Shown piece after piece: positions 8,701 through 16,503 of a DNA stretch of 64,000 nucleotides. Origin of the DNA: Thalassospira lucentensis (GTDB lineage Bacteria; Pseudomonadota; Alphaproteobacteria; Rhodospirillales; Thalassospiraceae). The notes below the pieces were generated by a model. The model was not told the DNA's origin. It made no database searches and saw only the letters and a list, made by a program, of their open reading frames with translations. The translations under genes and the position numbers were made by a program. The stretch's first letter is position 1. Every line of letters starts with the position of its first letter. The DNA is taken from NCBI RefSeq assembly GCF_032921865.1, contig NZ_CP136684.1, positions 4,378,501 to 4,442,500 on the forward strand, written 5' to 3'.

Positions 8701-10059
8701 TTAAGTTGATCCGGAAAGATTATACGCCTCAGCCGACCACCTCCCGCACGCGAGACGATAACTGACAACAGCTGTGATCGTACCGAACAAGACAATGCCC
8801 GCAGCCTGCCCCGCCAGAACCCCGGGGGCGCCCATATAGTAGCTCCCCAGCCAGACCAGGGGGATTACCCCCAAAAGTTCCTTCGCAAGATCAAATGTCA
8901 TTGCAAGATTAGGCCGCCCGGTGACGTTAAAGAAGGTATGCGATGAAAACTGCAGACCAAGGAACACATAAAAGGGTGCCGTAAAACTGCAAAAGATCGA
9001 AAGATACGCTACGGTTTGATCGGTTGCGCTGAAAAGTGCTGCAATCTGACCCTGAAACAGGAACAGGGCAGTGCAGACTATCGCCCCGTAAACCACCACC
9101 AGCCCCCATACATTGTGCCAGATTCTGCGTACCCGCCCGGCCTTTGCTGCGGCAAAGTTCTGGCCAATGATCGGGCCGATTGCCTGGGGCAACGCCATGT
9201 AACCAACAAATACGAACGGCCCGATACGTTCAATGATCGCCATAGCCGCCACCGCATCGGGCCCAAACTTTGCCATGCTGGACATGATAAAGGCACTGGC
9301 GATTGGCGGGCCGATCTTTGCCAATCCGACCGGTACGGTTACACGCGCAATATCACGGATGTCCTTCCGAAACAGCGTCGCATCAAACCGGCCAAGCATG
9401 TGATGAACGTTACGAACACCATAAAAGGCCACCGCCATGATGGCGATCCGTGACACAACCGTTGCCCATGCCGCCCCTTCGACACCCCAATCAAAACCAA
9501 AGATGAAAATGGGATCGAGGACTGCATTGACTGCGGCACCGGTCATTTTCGACCACATGGCACGTTGCTTCGCCCCGATCGCACGCAATAATGCCCCTGA
9601 TGACATGCTCAGAACCAAAACCGGCAAACACAGGATCACGATCTGCACATATATGACACCAACGTCGCGCGCCTTGCCGACCGCCCCGAACACATCAAGC
9701 ATCCAAGGTGCCGACAGCCACAAAACAACTGTCATCACACCAGATAGCACAAGACCGAATACCAGAATATGCGTGGCATAAATTTTTGCCCGGTTCCGAT
9801 CACCAAGCCCCTCGGCACGGGAAACAAGTGCCGTCATCGCGGTCGAGATACCCAACGAAACCGCAAGGGTAAAAAAGATAATCGGCCACGCAAAGCCAAG
9901 ACCGGCGATGATTTCAACATCGCCCAGAAGGCTCAGGAAAAACAGATCAAGCGCATCAACCAGCACCATCGCCACAAGCGCAAGCATGCTGGTATGCGCC
10001 ATTGAAAATATGTGACGCAGGATTGAACCTGACACAAAATATTGCGACTGCATGGCCAT
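8701..10059 (-). CDS. MATE-family efflux transporter
   Basis: This 452-residue integral membrane protein has about twelve hydrophobic segments and matches the MATE family, sodium- or proton-driven antiporters that export organic cations and other small molecules. The early LVDALDLFFLSLLGDVEIIAG segment and the repeat-half symmetry (PIIFFTLAVSLGIST; MALPQAIGPIIGQNFAAAK) are typical. Its start lies 34 bases after the stop of the upstream gene at 10094-11443, so the two probably form one unit. No strong Shine-Dalgarno is seen; a second ATG two codons in is an alternative. The substrate is unknown. Confidence 0.92.
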   Translation of the reverse strand: MAMQSQYFVSGSILRHIFSMAHTSMLALVAMVLVDALDLFFLSLLGDVEIIAGLGFAWPIIFFTLAVSLGISTAMTALVSRAEGLGDRNRAKIYATHILVFGLVLSGVMTVVLWLSAPWMLDVFGAVGKARDVGVIYVQIVILCLPVLVLSMSSGALLRAIGAKQRAMWSKMTGAAVNAVLDPIFIFGFDWGVEGAAWATVVSRIAIMAVAFYGVRNVHHMLGRFDATLFRKDIRDIARVTVPVGLAKIGPPIASAFIMSSMAKFGPDAVAAMAIIERIGPFVFVGYMALPQAIGPIIGQNFAAAKAGRVRRIWHNVWGLVVVYGAIVCTALFLFQGQIAALFSATDQTVAYLSIFCSFTAPFYVFLGLQFSSHTFFNVTGRPNLAMTFDLAKELLGVIPLVWLGSYYMGAPGVLAGQAAGIVLFGTITAVVSYRLACGRWSAEAYNLSGST

Positions 10060-10093
10060 CGGATTTCACACAGAAGAGAACGGGACGGCAGGA

Positions 10094-11443
10094 TCAACCA
10101 TCGTTATTTGGTCGCAGGATAAATTCGAATTCGCGTTCTTCGGTTGTTGCACAATCATCCCCGGAAAGCAGCGGCATGCGCGAAAACCCCTCCCGGTTGA
10201 CTGGCGATGCAGATATGCGGGTGGCATCCGGGCCGATTTTCCATTTCGCAGCGATGACACTGGGGTTCTCGGCATCAAATTCGTCAAGTTTGCGCCAGAT
10301 ACGAGACTGCAGAACCGGCGCATAGGGGAATTTCTGCTGGGTCCAGAAACGTTTCGAAGGTTGAAAATATCCGACTTCATCCAGGAACGAGACACCGAAA
10401 TAGTAGCATGACTCCAGCGAGTTATAGAAATGACTGTCCGGAACAAAGCTGCCATCGCGTCTGAGCGAATGACCGACACACCAGTCCAGCATTTCGGCAA
10501 TCTGTTCGCGCGCTAAAGCACGTTCTGCCGACTGCATATGCGGCCACCCATAGCGAAAGATTTTCGCAACGTCATAGTTGTTATGATTGTTGAATTCACC
10601 TCGGCTGAGCCATCCTTGCGGATATTCCAATTGCCGGCTTTCAAGCGTGGTGCGGATGATATCGGACCAATGCCCGACCCGCCCCTTGCGATAGGATACG
10701 ATATGGAATGTATAGCTAAGATCATCGTAACGATGCGTCTTGCCATCCGACACATACCATGGCCCCCAATAACCGGTTTCGGGGTTCTGGATTTCATCAA
10801 GGAATTCACGGAATGCATCGACATAGCTTTGGTCAAGATCGATGCCACGCACATGTTCCTGCGCATAGCGCCGCAAGGACGGTTTGAAGCAAAGCTGTGC
10901 CAGACAGCAGATCACACTGCCAAATTCATCCCGCTGATTGCGTCCGGTCGCTGCGATATCGGAAACCAGTAGCTTTTCCAGATAACCGCGCATCGCCGAT
11001 GCGGTTGCGATCGGCTCAAGAAAGTGCAGCGGATAACGCGGCGCATGGCCCTCATTAGCCAATTCATGCAAACGCACGATGGTCGCATCAAATTTGTGGT
11101 GGAATTCGTTATATTGCCAGCCCCACGAGCCATCGACGGCAGACTGACTTGCGACATAGCTTTGATCGACTTCATCAAAGCTGTTTTCCAGTCTGTCGAC
11201 AAGTTGGTCAAGTTCCGGCCAGTATGCCGTGTATCGCGCCAACCATTTGGCATAGATATACAATTGCTGGGACGCCAGCATTGTCCGGCTGTATTCGGAA
11301 AATTTACGCAGCGCGAGCGATAAAGCCCCCAGATAATCGATATATTTGAGCGCCTTGTCCTGATAGCCGTGATCGTAACGCGTAAAATCCCGCGTAATCA
11401 CACAACTGTCTCCAATTCCTGTAAGGCTTTGCTCAATCGACAT
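10094..11443 (-). CDS. Unrecognised 449-residue protein, probable alpha/alpha-toroid fold
   Basis: I cannot name this family. There is no signal peptide and no membrane segment. The sequence is helical and rich in Trp, Tyr and His. Repeated aromatic/glycine turns such as NPETGYWGPWYVSDGKTHRY, and conserved-looking acidic and His/Asn patches (SRGEFNNHNNYDVAKIFRYG; RRDGSFVPDSHFYNSLESCY), recall alpha/alpha barrels of glycoside hydrolases, lyases or terpenoid cyclases. That resemblance is inference from the pattern only. A good Shine-Dalgarno (AGGAAAAGG) precedes the ATG at 11443. It is probably co-transcribed with the downstream MATE gene, suggesting it makes or modifies something that MATE exports, or detoxifies it. 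Confidence 0.7.
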   Translation of the reverse strand: MSIEQSLTGIGDSCVITRDFTRYDHGYQDKALKYIDYLGALSLALRKFSEYSRTMLASQQLYIYAKWLARYTAYWPELDQLVDRLENSFDEVDQSYVASQSAVDGSWGWQYNEFHHKFDATIVRLHELANEGHAPRYPLHFLEPIATASAMRGYLEKLLVSDIAATGRNQRDEFGSVICCLAQLCFKPSLRRYAQEHVRGIDLDQSYVDAFREFLDEIQNPETGYWGPWYVSDGKTHRYDDLSYTFHIVSYRKGRVGHWSDIIRTTLESRQLEYPQGWLSRGEFNNHNNYDVAKIFRYGWPHMQSAERALAREQIAEMLDWCVGHSLRRDGSFVPDSHFYNSLESCYYFGVSFLDEVGYFQPSKRFWTQQKFPYAPVLQSRIWRKLDEFDAENPSVIAAKWKIGPDATRISASPVNREGFSRMPLLSGDDCATTEEREFEFILRPNNDG

Positions 11444-11897
11444 TGGTTGCCTTTTCCTGCTAGTCCCAGAAATGCGAACCTGCTTCCTTGCATCGGAGCG
11501 TTACCGATGCCAACTGTCAGGCAATGCGTGAATTCCCCAATCCGCTTGGCAGGATGCATCCTGCTGTTGGGATTAATGTTTTCAGGCTCTCCTTTTGGGC
11601 CTAAAGCGACAACCTATTGTTTTATAATGGTTGCCACATAGTACCATTTAAACAGCTAATAAGTGTATAGCTTGAAACCGGCAACAACACCACCCTAAAG
11701 GTGAATTCTGGTCCGATTTTCATATACAAAAGAATAATTTTTGCCCAACTAATATCCATACTCCGCCAAGAATGAAAACCGGGGCAGCGCAATCCCTGAC
11801 AGAAAATGCCGGCATTATAAGGGCAAAAGAAAAGGCGCCCGAAACGGGCGCCTCCAAGGCAGAGCTATTCAAAGCTCGATCTGACGAAAAAGATAAA
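11444..11897. other. 454-base intergenic region between two minus-strand units
   Basis: The first two thirds (about 11540-11780) are AT-rich and should hold the promoter of the toroid-protein gene; a TATAAA-like stretch on the minus strand is near 11620, with no convincing -35. The remainder holds the terminator of the sulfite reductase unit (11834-11852). I see no gene here. Confidence 0.5.
11834..11852 (-). terminator. Rho-independent terminator of the DUF2849-cysI-DUF934 unit
   Basis: An 8-bp GC stem (GGCGCCCG/CGGGCGCC) with an AAA loop is followed on the minus strand by TTTTCTTTT. It lies 45 bases after the DUF934 stop. Confidence 0.85.
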
Positions 11898-12422
11898 TCA
11901 GGACGCAGATTTAAGAGCTGCCCGACGCCGCTCACGAAGCGATGCGGCCGTGGCACGCCCGTCTCCTGTCGGCTGGTAGTAAACTGTCATTTCCTTCAAT
12001 GCTGCGCGAACTTTTGTCAGTGAAACATCATCATCATTTTTCAGCTCATACGCATCGAAACCGCAACGATGCATATACAGAATCTGGTCACGCAACACGT
12101 CACCGATTGCGCGAAGTTCGCCCTTGAAACCCAGACGTTCTCGCAAAACACGGGCGTAGGAATATCCGCGCCCGTCCGTATAGGCCGGAAAATTGACCGT
12201 GATGATCGAAAGACGATCAAGATCATTAGCCAGATCTTCGGGGGCGTCGCCCGGATTGAGCTGGACACCAAGTCCGCCATTACGCCCGATCAGCGTTTCG
12301 CGTTCTTCCTTAAAACGCGCAAGTGGCACAATGATGTTTTCCTCGCCCGACGGCAGGTCCGCTTCGGCATCAAGCGTGACCCATTCCTGATCGATCACAC
12401 TGTCATTCTTAACGATCGCCAT
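11898..12422 (-). CDS. DUF934 family protein, sulfite-reductase associated
   Basis: This 174-residue protein matches DUF934, which is almost always next to cysI and often cysH in alpha- and betaproteobacteria. Visible family segments are FPAYTDGRGYSYARVLRERLGF, LRAIGDVLRDQILYMHRCGFDAY and the C-terminal VYYQPTGDGR. The start at 12422 overlaps the cysI end by 14 bases, showing tight coupling. Its biochemical job is not established; an accessory or electron-transfer role in sulfite reduction is usually proposed. An upstream in-frame extension lies inside cysI and was left out. Confidence 0.88.
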   Translation of the reverse strand: MAIVKNDSVIDQEWVTLDAEADLPSGEENIIVPLARFKEERETLIGRNGGLGVQLNPGDAPEDLANDLDRLSIITVNFPAYTDGRGYSYARVLRERLGFKGELRAIGDVLRDQILYMHRCGFDAYELKNDDDVSLTKVRAALKEMTVYYQPTGDGRATAASLRERRRAALKSAS

Positions 12423-14064
12423 AAAGCACCTCCTTGAACGGGTCCATGCCGACACGGCGATAAGTATCGATAAAGCGTTCGCCAGTTTCACGTATGCCAA
12501 GATATTTGGTCACCAGACTTTCAATGGCATCGACAACTTCGGCTTCGGAGAAACCGGCACCGGCGATTTTGCCGATTTCTGCATTCTCGCTGGCATCACC
12601 GCCAAGGGTAATCTGATAGAATTCCTTGCCACGTTTATCGAGGCCCAGAATGCCGATATGACCGACATGATGATGCCCGCAGGCATTGATACAGCCGGAA
12701 ATCTTGATCTTGAGTTCGCCGATATCATGCTGACGATCCAGATCGGAAAAACGTTCCGAAATGCGCTGTGAAAGCGGGATCGAACGCGCCGTTGCCAGTG
12801 CGCAGTAATCCAGCCCGGGGCAGGAAATGATGTCGGTAACATAGCCAAGGTTTGCCGTCGCCAGATTGGCATTCTTCAGTTCCGCCCAAAGCAAGAACAG
12901 ATCAGCCTTTTTCACGTGCGGCAAAACCAGGTTCTGTTCGTGGGTCACACGAACATCGCCAAAGCTGTATTGCTCGGACAGATCAGCAACCAGCTCCATC
13001 TGGGTATCGGTTGCATCACCCGGAATACCGCCAATCGGTTTTAGCGATACGTTGGCAATCGCGTAGCCTGGCTGCTTGTGTGCGATCACGTTCGAACGCA
13101 CCCAGTTGGAAAATTCCCGGTTTTCAGCCTTGCGGCGTTCAAACTCGGCATCATCGTCGGAAAGGGTTTCAAATGCTGGCGGCGCGAACTGTTCAATATA
13201 ATGCGCAATTTCGGCATCATCGACGCGCAGTGATCCGTCCTTGATCTGTGCCCATTCTTCTTCGACCAGACGCTGCATTTCCTCGACCCCGATTTCATGG
13301 ACGAGGATTTTAATACGCGCCTTGTACTTGTTGTCGCGACGGCCAAAGCGGTTGTAAACGCGCAGGATCGCCTCAAGATACGAGAACAGATCGTTCTTGC
13401 CGATAAAGTCACGCACGGTCTTGCCAACGAACGGCGTGCGGCCAAGTCCACCACCGACGATGACTTCAAACCCAACCTCGCCCGCATCGTTCTGATGCAT
13501 CCGAAGCCCGATATCATGCACCTTGACCGCAGCACGGTCGTTTGGCGATCCGGTCACCGCGATCTTGAACTTGCGCGGCAGATAGGTGAATTCCGGATGG
13601 AAGGTCGACCACTGCCGGATCAGTTCGCAATAGGGACGCGGATCTTCGATCTCGTCGGCGGCGGCACCGGCATACTGATCTGTGGTCGTGTTGCGAATAC
13701 AGTTGCCTGATGTCTGAATGGCGTGCATTTCAACCTTGGCAAGGTCAAGCAGCGCATCGGGAATTTCGGCAAGCTTCGGCCAGTTATACTGGATATTCTG
13801 TCGGGTCGTGAAATGGCCATAACCCTTGTCATAGCGGCGCGCGATATAGCCAAGCTGGCGCAACTGATCGGCGCGCAACGTGCCATAGGGAACCGCGACG
13901 CGCAGCATATAGGCGTGAAGCTGAAGATAAACACCGTTCATCAAACGCAGCGGACGGAACTGGTCTTCGGTAATGTCGCCGGACAGGCGGCGTTTGACCT
14001 GCTCGCGGAACTGCTCGGTACGTTCCAGCACCAGCTGGCGGTCGAAATCATCATAGCGATACAT
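12409..14064 (-). CDS. cysI: Assimilatory sulfite/nitrite reductase hemoprotein
   Basis: This 551-residue siroheme and [4Fe-4S] enzyme reduces sulfite to sulfide (or nitrite to ammonia). The cofactor cysteines are present in CPGLDYCALA and SGCINACGHHH. The ferredoxin-like half domains begin with RVAVPYGTLRADQLRQL and the substrate arginine region GHFTTRQNIQYNW. It resembles the single-subunit ferredoxin-type group more than the flavoprotein-dependent E. coli enzyme, and no cysJ is nearby. It follows DUF2849 by 12 bases with a strong GGAGG. Sulfite is favoured over nitrite because of the DUF934 and DUF2849 neighbours. Confidence 0.93.
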   Translation of the reverse strand: MYRYDDFDRQLVLERTEQFREQVKRRLSGDITEDQFRPLRLMNGVYLQLHAYMLRVAVPYGTLRADQLRQLGYIARRYDKGYGHFTTRQNIQYNWPKLAEIPDALLDLAKVEMHAIQTSGNCIRNTTTDQYAGAAADEIEDPRPYCELIRQWSTFHPEFTYLPRKFKIAVTGSPNDRAAVKVHDIGLRMHQNDAGEVGFEVIVGGGLGRTPFVGKTVRDFIGKNDLFSYLEAILRVYNRFGRRDNKYKARIKILVHEIGVEEMQRLVEEEWAQIKDGSLRVDDAEIAHYIEQFAPPAFETLSDDDAEFERRKAENREFSNWVRSNVIAHKQPGYAIANVSLKPIGGIPGDATDTQMELVADLSEQYSFGDVRVTHEQNLVLPHVKKADLFLLWAELKNANLATANLGYVTDIISCPGLDYCALATARSIPLSQRISERFSDLDRQHDIGELKIKISGCINACGHHHVGHIGILGLDKRGKEFYQITLGGDASENAEIGKIAGAGFSEAEVVDAIESLVTKYLGIRETGERFIDTYRRVGMDPFKEVLYGDR

Positions 14065-14076
14065 GGTGTATCCTCC

Positions 14077-14370
14077 TTACCCGGCCTGATAGCCGAGATC
14101 CTGCCGCACGCTGGGACCCTTGGTGCGCAGAACTTCACGGTATTTCGTCGGAACCAGTCCGCCGTCCTGTTGCTCGACCTCGATCAGATACGGACCGACG
14201 ATAACGGTATCGAGCTCGGGCACACTGGCCTCGGCCAGCAAGGCGTCACCCGCCTCTTTTCCATCGGCAAGACGCGACTGGTCTATGTTTTCGCTCCAAC
14301 CGCCATCAGCGGTCAGAAACACCACCAGCCCGTCATCAAGACGGTTTGCCGTGACAACTTGCAGGGACAT
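14077..14370 (-). CDS. DUF2849 family protein, sulfite-reductase associated
   Basis: This 97-residue soluble protein fits DUF2849, a small alphaproteobacterial family found just before cysI. It starts MSLQVVTANRLDDGLVVFL and ends PSVRQDLGYQAG, as is usual for the family. Its role is unknown; context implies help in siroheme or sulfite metabolism. It is first in the transcript, with a predicted 5' leader of about 70 bases containing a small ATGTCC/GGACAT hairpin (14404-14422). Confidence 0.85.
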   Translation of the reverse strand: MSLQVVTANRLDDGLVVFLTADGGWSENIDQSRLADGKEAGDALLAEASVPELDTVIVGPYLIEVEQQDGGLVPTKYREVLRTKGPSVRQDLGYQAG

Positions 14371-14444
14371 TCGGTTCTCTCAGCCTGTAAATCTCTCTGG
14401 GTGATGTCCTGTCTGTGGACATTTTCTGCATCAGAATTTGGATG

Positions 14445-14509
14445 ATTATACACTATTGGTCAAGTTTTTTTGTGAAATACATATAATTACAATTTTTATT
14501 TGTAATTAT
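14445..14509 (-). promoter_or_regulatory. Candidate activated promoter of the sulfite reductase operon
   Basis: A perfect -10, TATAAT, is at 14445-14450 on the minus strand, without a good -35. Upstream, centred near 14496, is a 27-base inverted repeat with 10-base arms (ATAATTACAA and TTGTAATTAT, 14483-14492 and 14500-14509). It falls about 58 bases before the predicted start, where activators usually bind. A LysR-type (CysB/Cbl-like) protein is a reasonable guess. Confidence 0.5.
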
Positions 14510-14588
14510 TAATCCCCCCTTGACCAAACCACGCATGACTTCTAGGTCAGATAACATCCTATATCGCCCGAAAGAATACGAACAAACC

Positions 14589-15005
14589 ATGCCCCTTCAC
14601 CTGATCAAACTCAGCGTCGGCACAGAAAGCCCTGAAACCCTGCGTCAATGGCAGGCCTATTTTGGCGGGCTTCATGGCCGGATTTACCACACCACACGAA
14701 TGACTCCGAAACGCAAGACGGAGATTCTAGAGGGTGGTTCGATCTATTGGGTGATTAAGGGGGCCATTCGTGCCCGACAGCGCGTTGTCGATCTGGAAGA
14801 ATTTATTGACGAGGAAGGCATCAAACATTGCCGCATCGTCCTTGATCCCGAACTGGTCGAAACCCGCACATGGCCCCACCGCGCATTTCAGGGCTGGCGA
14901 TACCTTACCGAAGACAAATGCCCACCGGATGAAAAGCAGGCCGGTGGCGCAGAAGCACTTCCCGAAGACATGGCAGACGAATTGCGCGAACTTGGCCTGA
15001 TCTGA
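14589..15005 (+). CDS. DUF1489 family protein
   Basis: This 138-residue conserved alphaproteobacterial protein of unknown function begins MPLHLIKLSVGTESPETL. Family-like features are the basic RMTPKRKTEILEGGSIYWVIKG segment and the C-terminal RTWPHRAFQGWRYL. The start at 14589 fits the family; an in-frame extension to 14520 looks non-coding. It stands alone and converges on a LysR gene, with two bases between the stops. Confidence 0.8.
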   Translation: MPLHLIKLSVGTESPETLRQWQAYFGGLHGRIYHTTRMTPKRKTEILEGGSIYWVIKGAIRARQRVVDLEEFIDEEGIKHCRIVLDPELVETRTWPHRAFQGWRYLTEDKCPPDEKQAGGAEALPEDMADELRELGLI

Positions 15006-15007
15006 AT

Positions 15008-15970
15008 TCAGGTATCGGGATTGGGCGTAATGATTGTCAATGCTGGCTGACTTTCCTCGATATCCGTAAGCGTTGCGGCAACTTCATCCTTTAACCAGCG
15101 GATAAAGGCCTGCACACGCGGCCGGTTCAGGTTTTCCTCGGGACAGGTCAGATAATAGGCATAGCTTGACGCGACGGTTTGCGGGAACGGCCGGACAAGC
15201 AAACCGGCCTTCAGGTCCTGCGCAGCCAGACTGGTGCGTGCCATACCAACACCATGCCCCATCAACGCCGCCTGAATAACCATGTCGCCGGAATTGAAGC
15301 GTAGACCGCGACGCAGATCAATACCCTTGACGCCAACCCCTTCCAACCAGAACTGCCAATCCGCAGCACGGGGCTGTTCAATATGTGAAGTCGCATCATG
15401 CAACAGTTGGTGCCCTGCTATGTCGGCCGGTTTATTCAAAGGAGGGCTTGATGCCAGATAATCCGGACTGCAAACCGGGAAAACCTCGTCACGCATCAAC
15501 AGTTCGGTATAGAGATTGGGATAGCGCCCTCGCCCAAAGCGTACCGCCAGATCAATGCCTTCGTTACGGAAATCGACCAGACGGTCATCAGCGTGAATGC
15601 GTACATCGATATCAGGATGTGCCTCGCGAAAATGCCCTAGACGCGGCACCAGCCATTTAACGGCAAAGGATTGCAATACGCTGACCGTGACGACCCCGGC
15701 CTCCTCCACCGCCCGGAGACTCTCGATTTCCCCGGCAATGCGTGAAAAGCCTTCATACGTTGCCCGCGCCAGACGGTCACCTTCGTCAGTCAATTGCAAT
15801 CGCCTCGGCAACCGAAAGAACAGCCGAAAACCCAAATATTCCTCGAGCTGGCGGATCTGCTGGCTAATAGCCCCCTGGGTCACAAAAAGTTCCTCGGCTG
15901 CACGGGTAAAATTAAGATGCCGGGCAGCCGCATCAAACGCACGCAGGGACTGTAACGGGGGTAAACGCAT
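15008..15970 (-). CDS. LysR-family transcriptional regulator, GcvA-like
   Basis: This 320-residue regulator has an N-terminal winged helix-turn-helix (NFTRAAEELFVTQGAISQQI) of the GcvA/AmpR type and a periplasmic-binding-like effector domain. I chose the ATG at 15970 because GcvA-type proteins begin with M-R-L-P-P-L; the open frame runs seven codons further. It diverges from the DUF1127 gene, and a T-N11-A dyad is just upstream of its start, which suggests autoregulation. The effector is unknown. Confidence 0.88.
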   Translation of the reverse strand: MRLPPLQSLRAFDAAARHLNFTRAAEELFVTQGAISQQIRQLEEYLGFRLFFRLPRRLQLTDEGDRLARATYEGFSRIAGEIESLRAVEEAGVVTVSVLQSFAVKWLVPRLGHFREAHPDIDVRIHADDRLVDFRNEGIDLAVRFGRGRYPNLYTELLMRDEVFPVCSPDYLASSPPLNKPADIAGHQLLHDATSHIEQPRAADWQFWLEGVGVKGIDLRRGLRFNSGDMVIQAALMGHGVGMARTSLAAQDLKAGLLVRPFPQTVASSYAYYLTCPEENLNRPRVQAFIRWLKDEVAATLTDIEESQPALTIITPNPDT

Positions 15971-15993
15971 TTTTTGCCTCAAACCAGCCAATC

Positions 15994-16008
15994 ATTAGGT
16001 CAACTAAT
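15994..16008. promoter_or_regulatory. LysR-type operator candidate (T-N11-A)
   Basis: ATTAG-N5-CTAAT is a perfect 15-base interrupted palindrome with the T-N11-A spacing used by LysR proteins. It lies 24 bases before the lysR ATG and 106 bases before the DUF1127 gene, so it may serve both divergent promoters. Confidence 0.5.
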
Positions 16009-16113
16009 ACTTAACCCCAGAAATACTCGTTTGTCACGCAAGATGTTTGGCGTGAACATGGGCCTCAACCATAGAAACCTCTCATTAGATGAACTTAATT
16101 CAGGAGAACGAAC

Positions 16114-16362
16114 ATGGCACATTCAGTCTGCCAGACGCCTTCTGGCCAACACACGACACGCCACAACCATCTCAGCGGCTTTCAGCAATTTTCCGGAAGC
16201 CTGCAGCAGGGACTAAACACGGCACTGAACATTATTGCCGCCACCATGGCCAAAAGGTCGCAACGCCGTGCCCTTATGCGGTTGAGCGACAGCCAACTTG
16301 CCGATATCGGCCTGTCACGCACCGATGCCGAAGCCGAATATCGGAAATCCTATCCGATCTGA
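16114..16362 (+). CDS. DUF1127 small basic protein
   Basis: This 82-residue protein ends in a YjiS/DUF1127 domain (RRALMRLSDSQLADIGLSRTD). The first half is low in complexity and not conserved. Small DUF1127 proteins in alphaproteobacteria bind RNA or affect phosphate, nitrogen and RNA metabolism, so a regulatory role is possible. A clear AGGAG is seven bases before the ATG. It is divergent from the LysR gene, which may control it. Confidence 0.8.
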   Translation: MAHSVCQTPSGQHTTRHNHLSGFQQFSGSLQQGLNTALNIIAATMAKRSQRRALMRLSDSQLADIGLSRTDAEAEYRKSYPI

Positions 16363-16380
16363 TCAGACCAGACCACCGAC

Positions 16381-16456
16381 TGCGCCATGATCGAAAACCC
16401 GATCCGCCCCCACGGATTTGACATACCTCCTTGCGCCCCCTTTCGATCATGGCGCA
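16381..16456. repeat. Large stem-loop: perfect 16-base inverted repeat with 44-base loop
   Basis: TGCGCCATGATCGAAA (16381-16396) is repeated as an exact reverse complement at 16441-16456. The loop holds a smaller ATCCG/CGGAT stem (about 16402-16416). It lies wholly between the DUF1127 stop and the ppk2 start. There is no T tract, so it is not a standard terminator. It could be a structured leader, a small RNA, or a degenerate mobile palindromic repeat. Confidence 0.75.
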
Positions 16457-16503
16457 TTTATGCCACTGTAATTTCCCATCAAGGTTGCAGAGGCATCAGC
16501 AGA

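Noticed and set aside
11600..11720. Possible mobile-element remnant in an AT-rich stretch
   Set aside because: No terminal repeats, target duplication or transposase fragments could be found.
16418..16423. TTGACA as a -35 for ppk2 inside the stem-loop
   Set aside because: No acceptable -10 lies 16-18 bases downstream.
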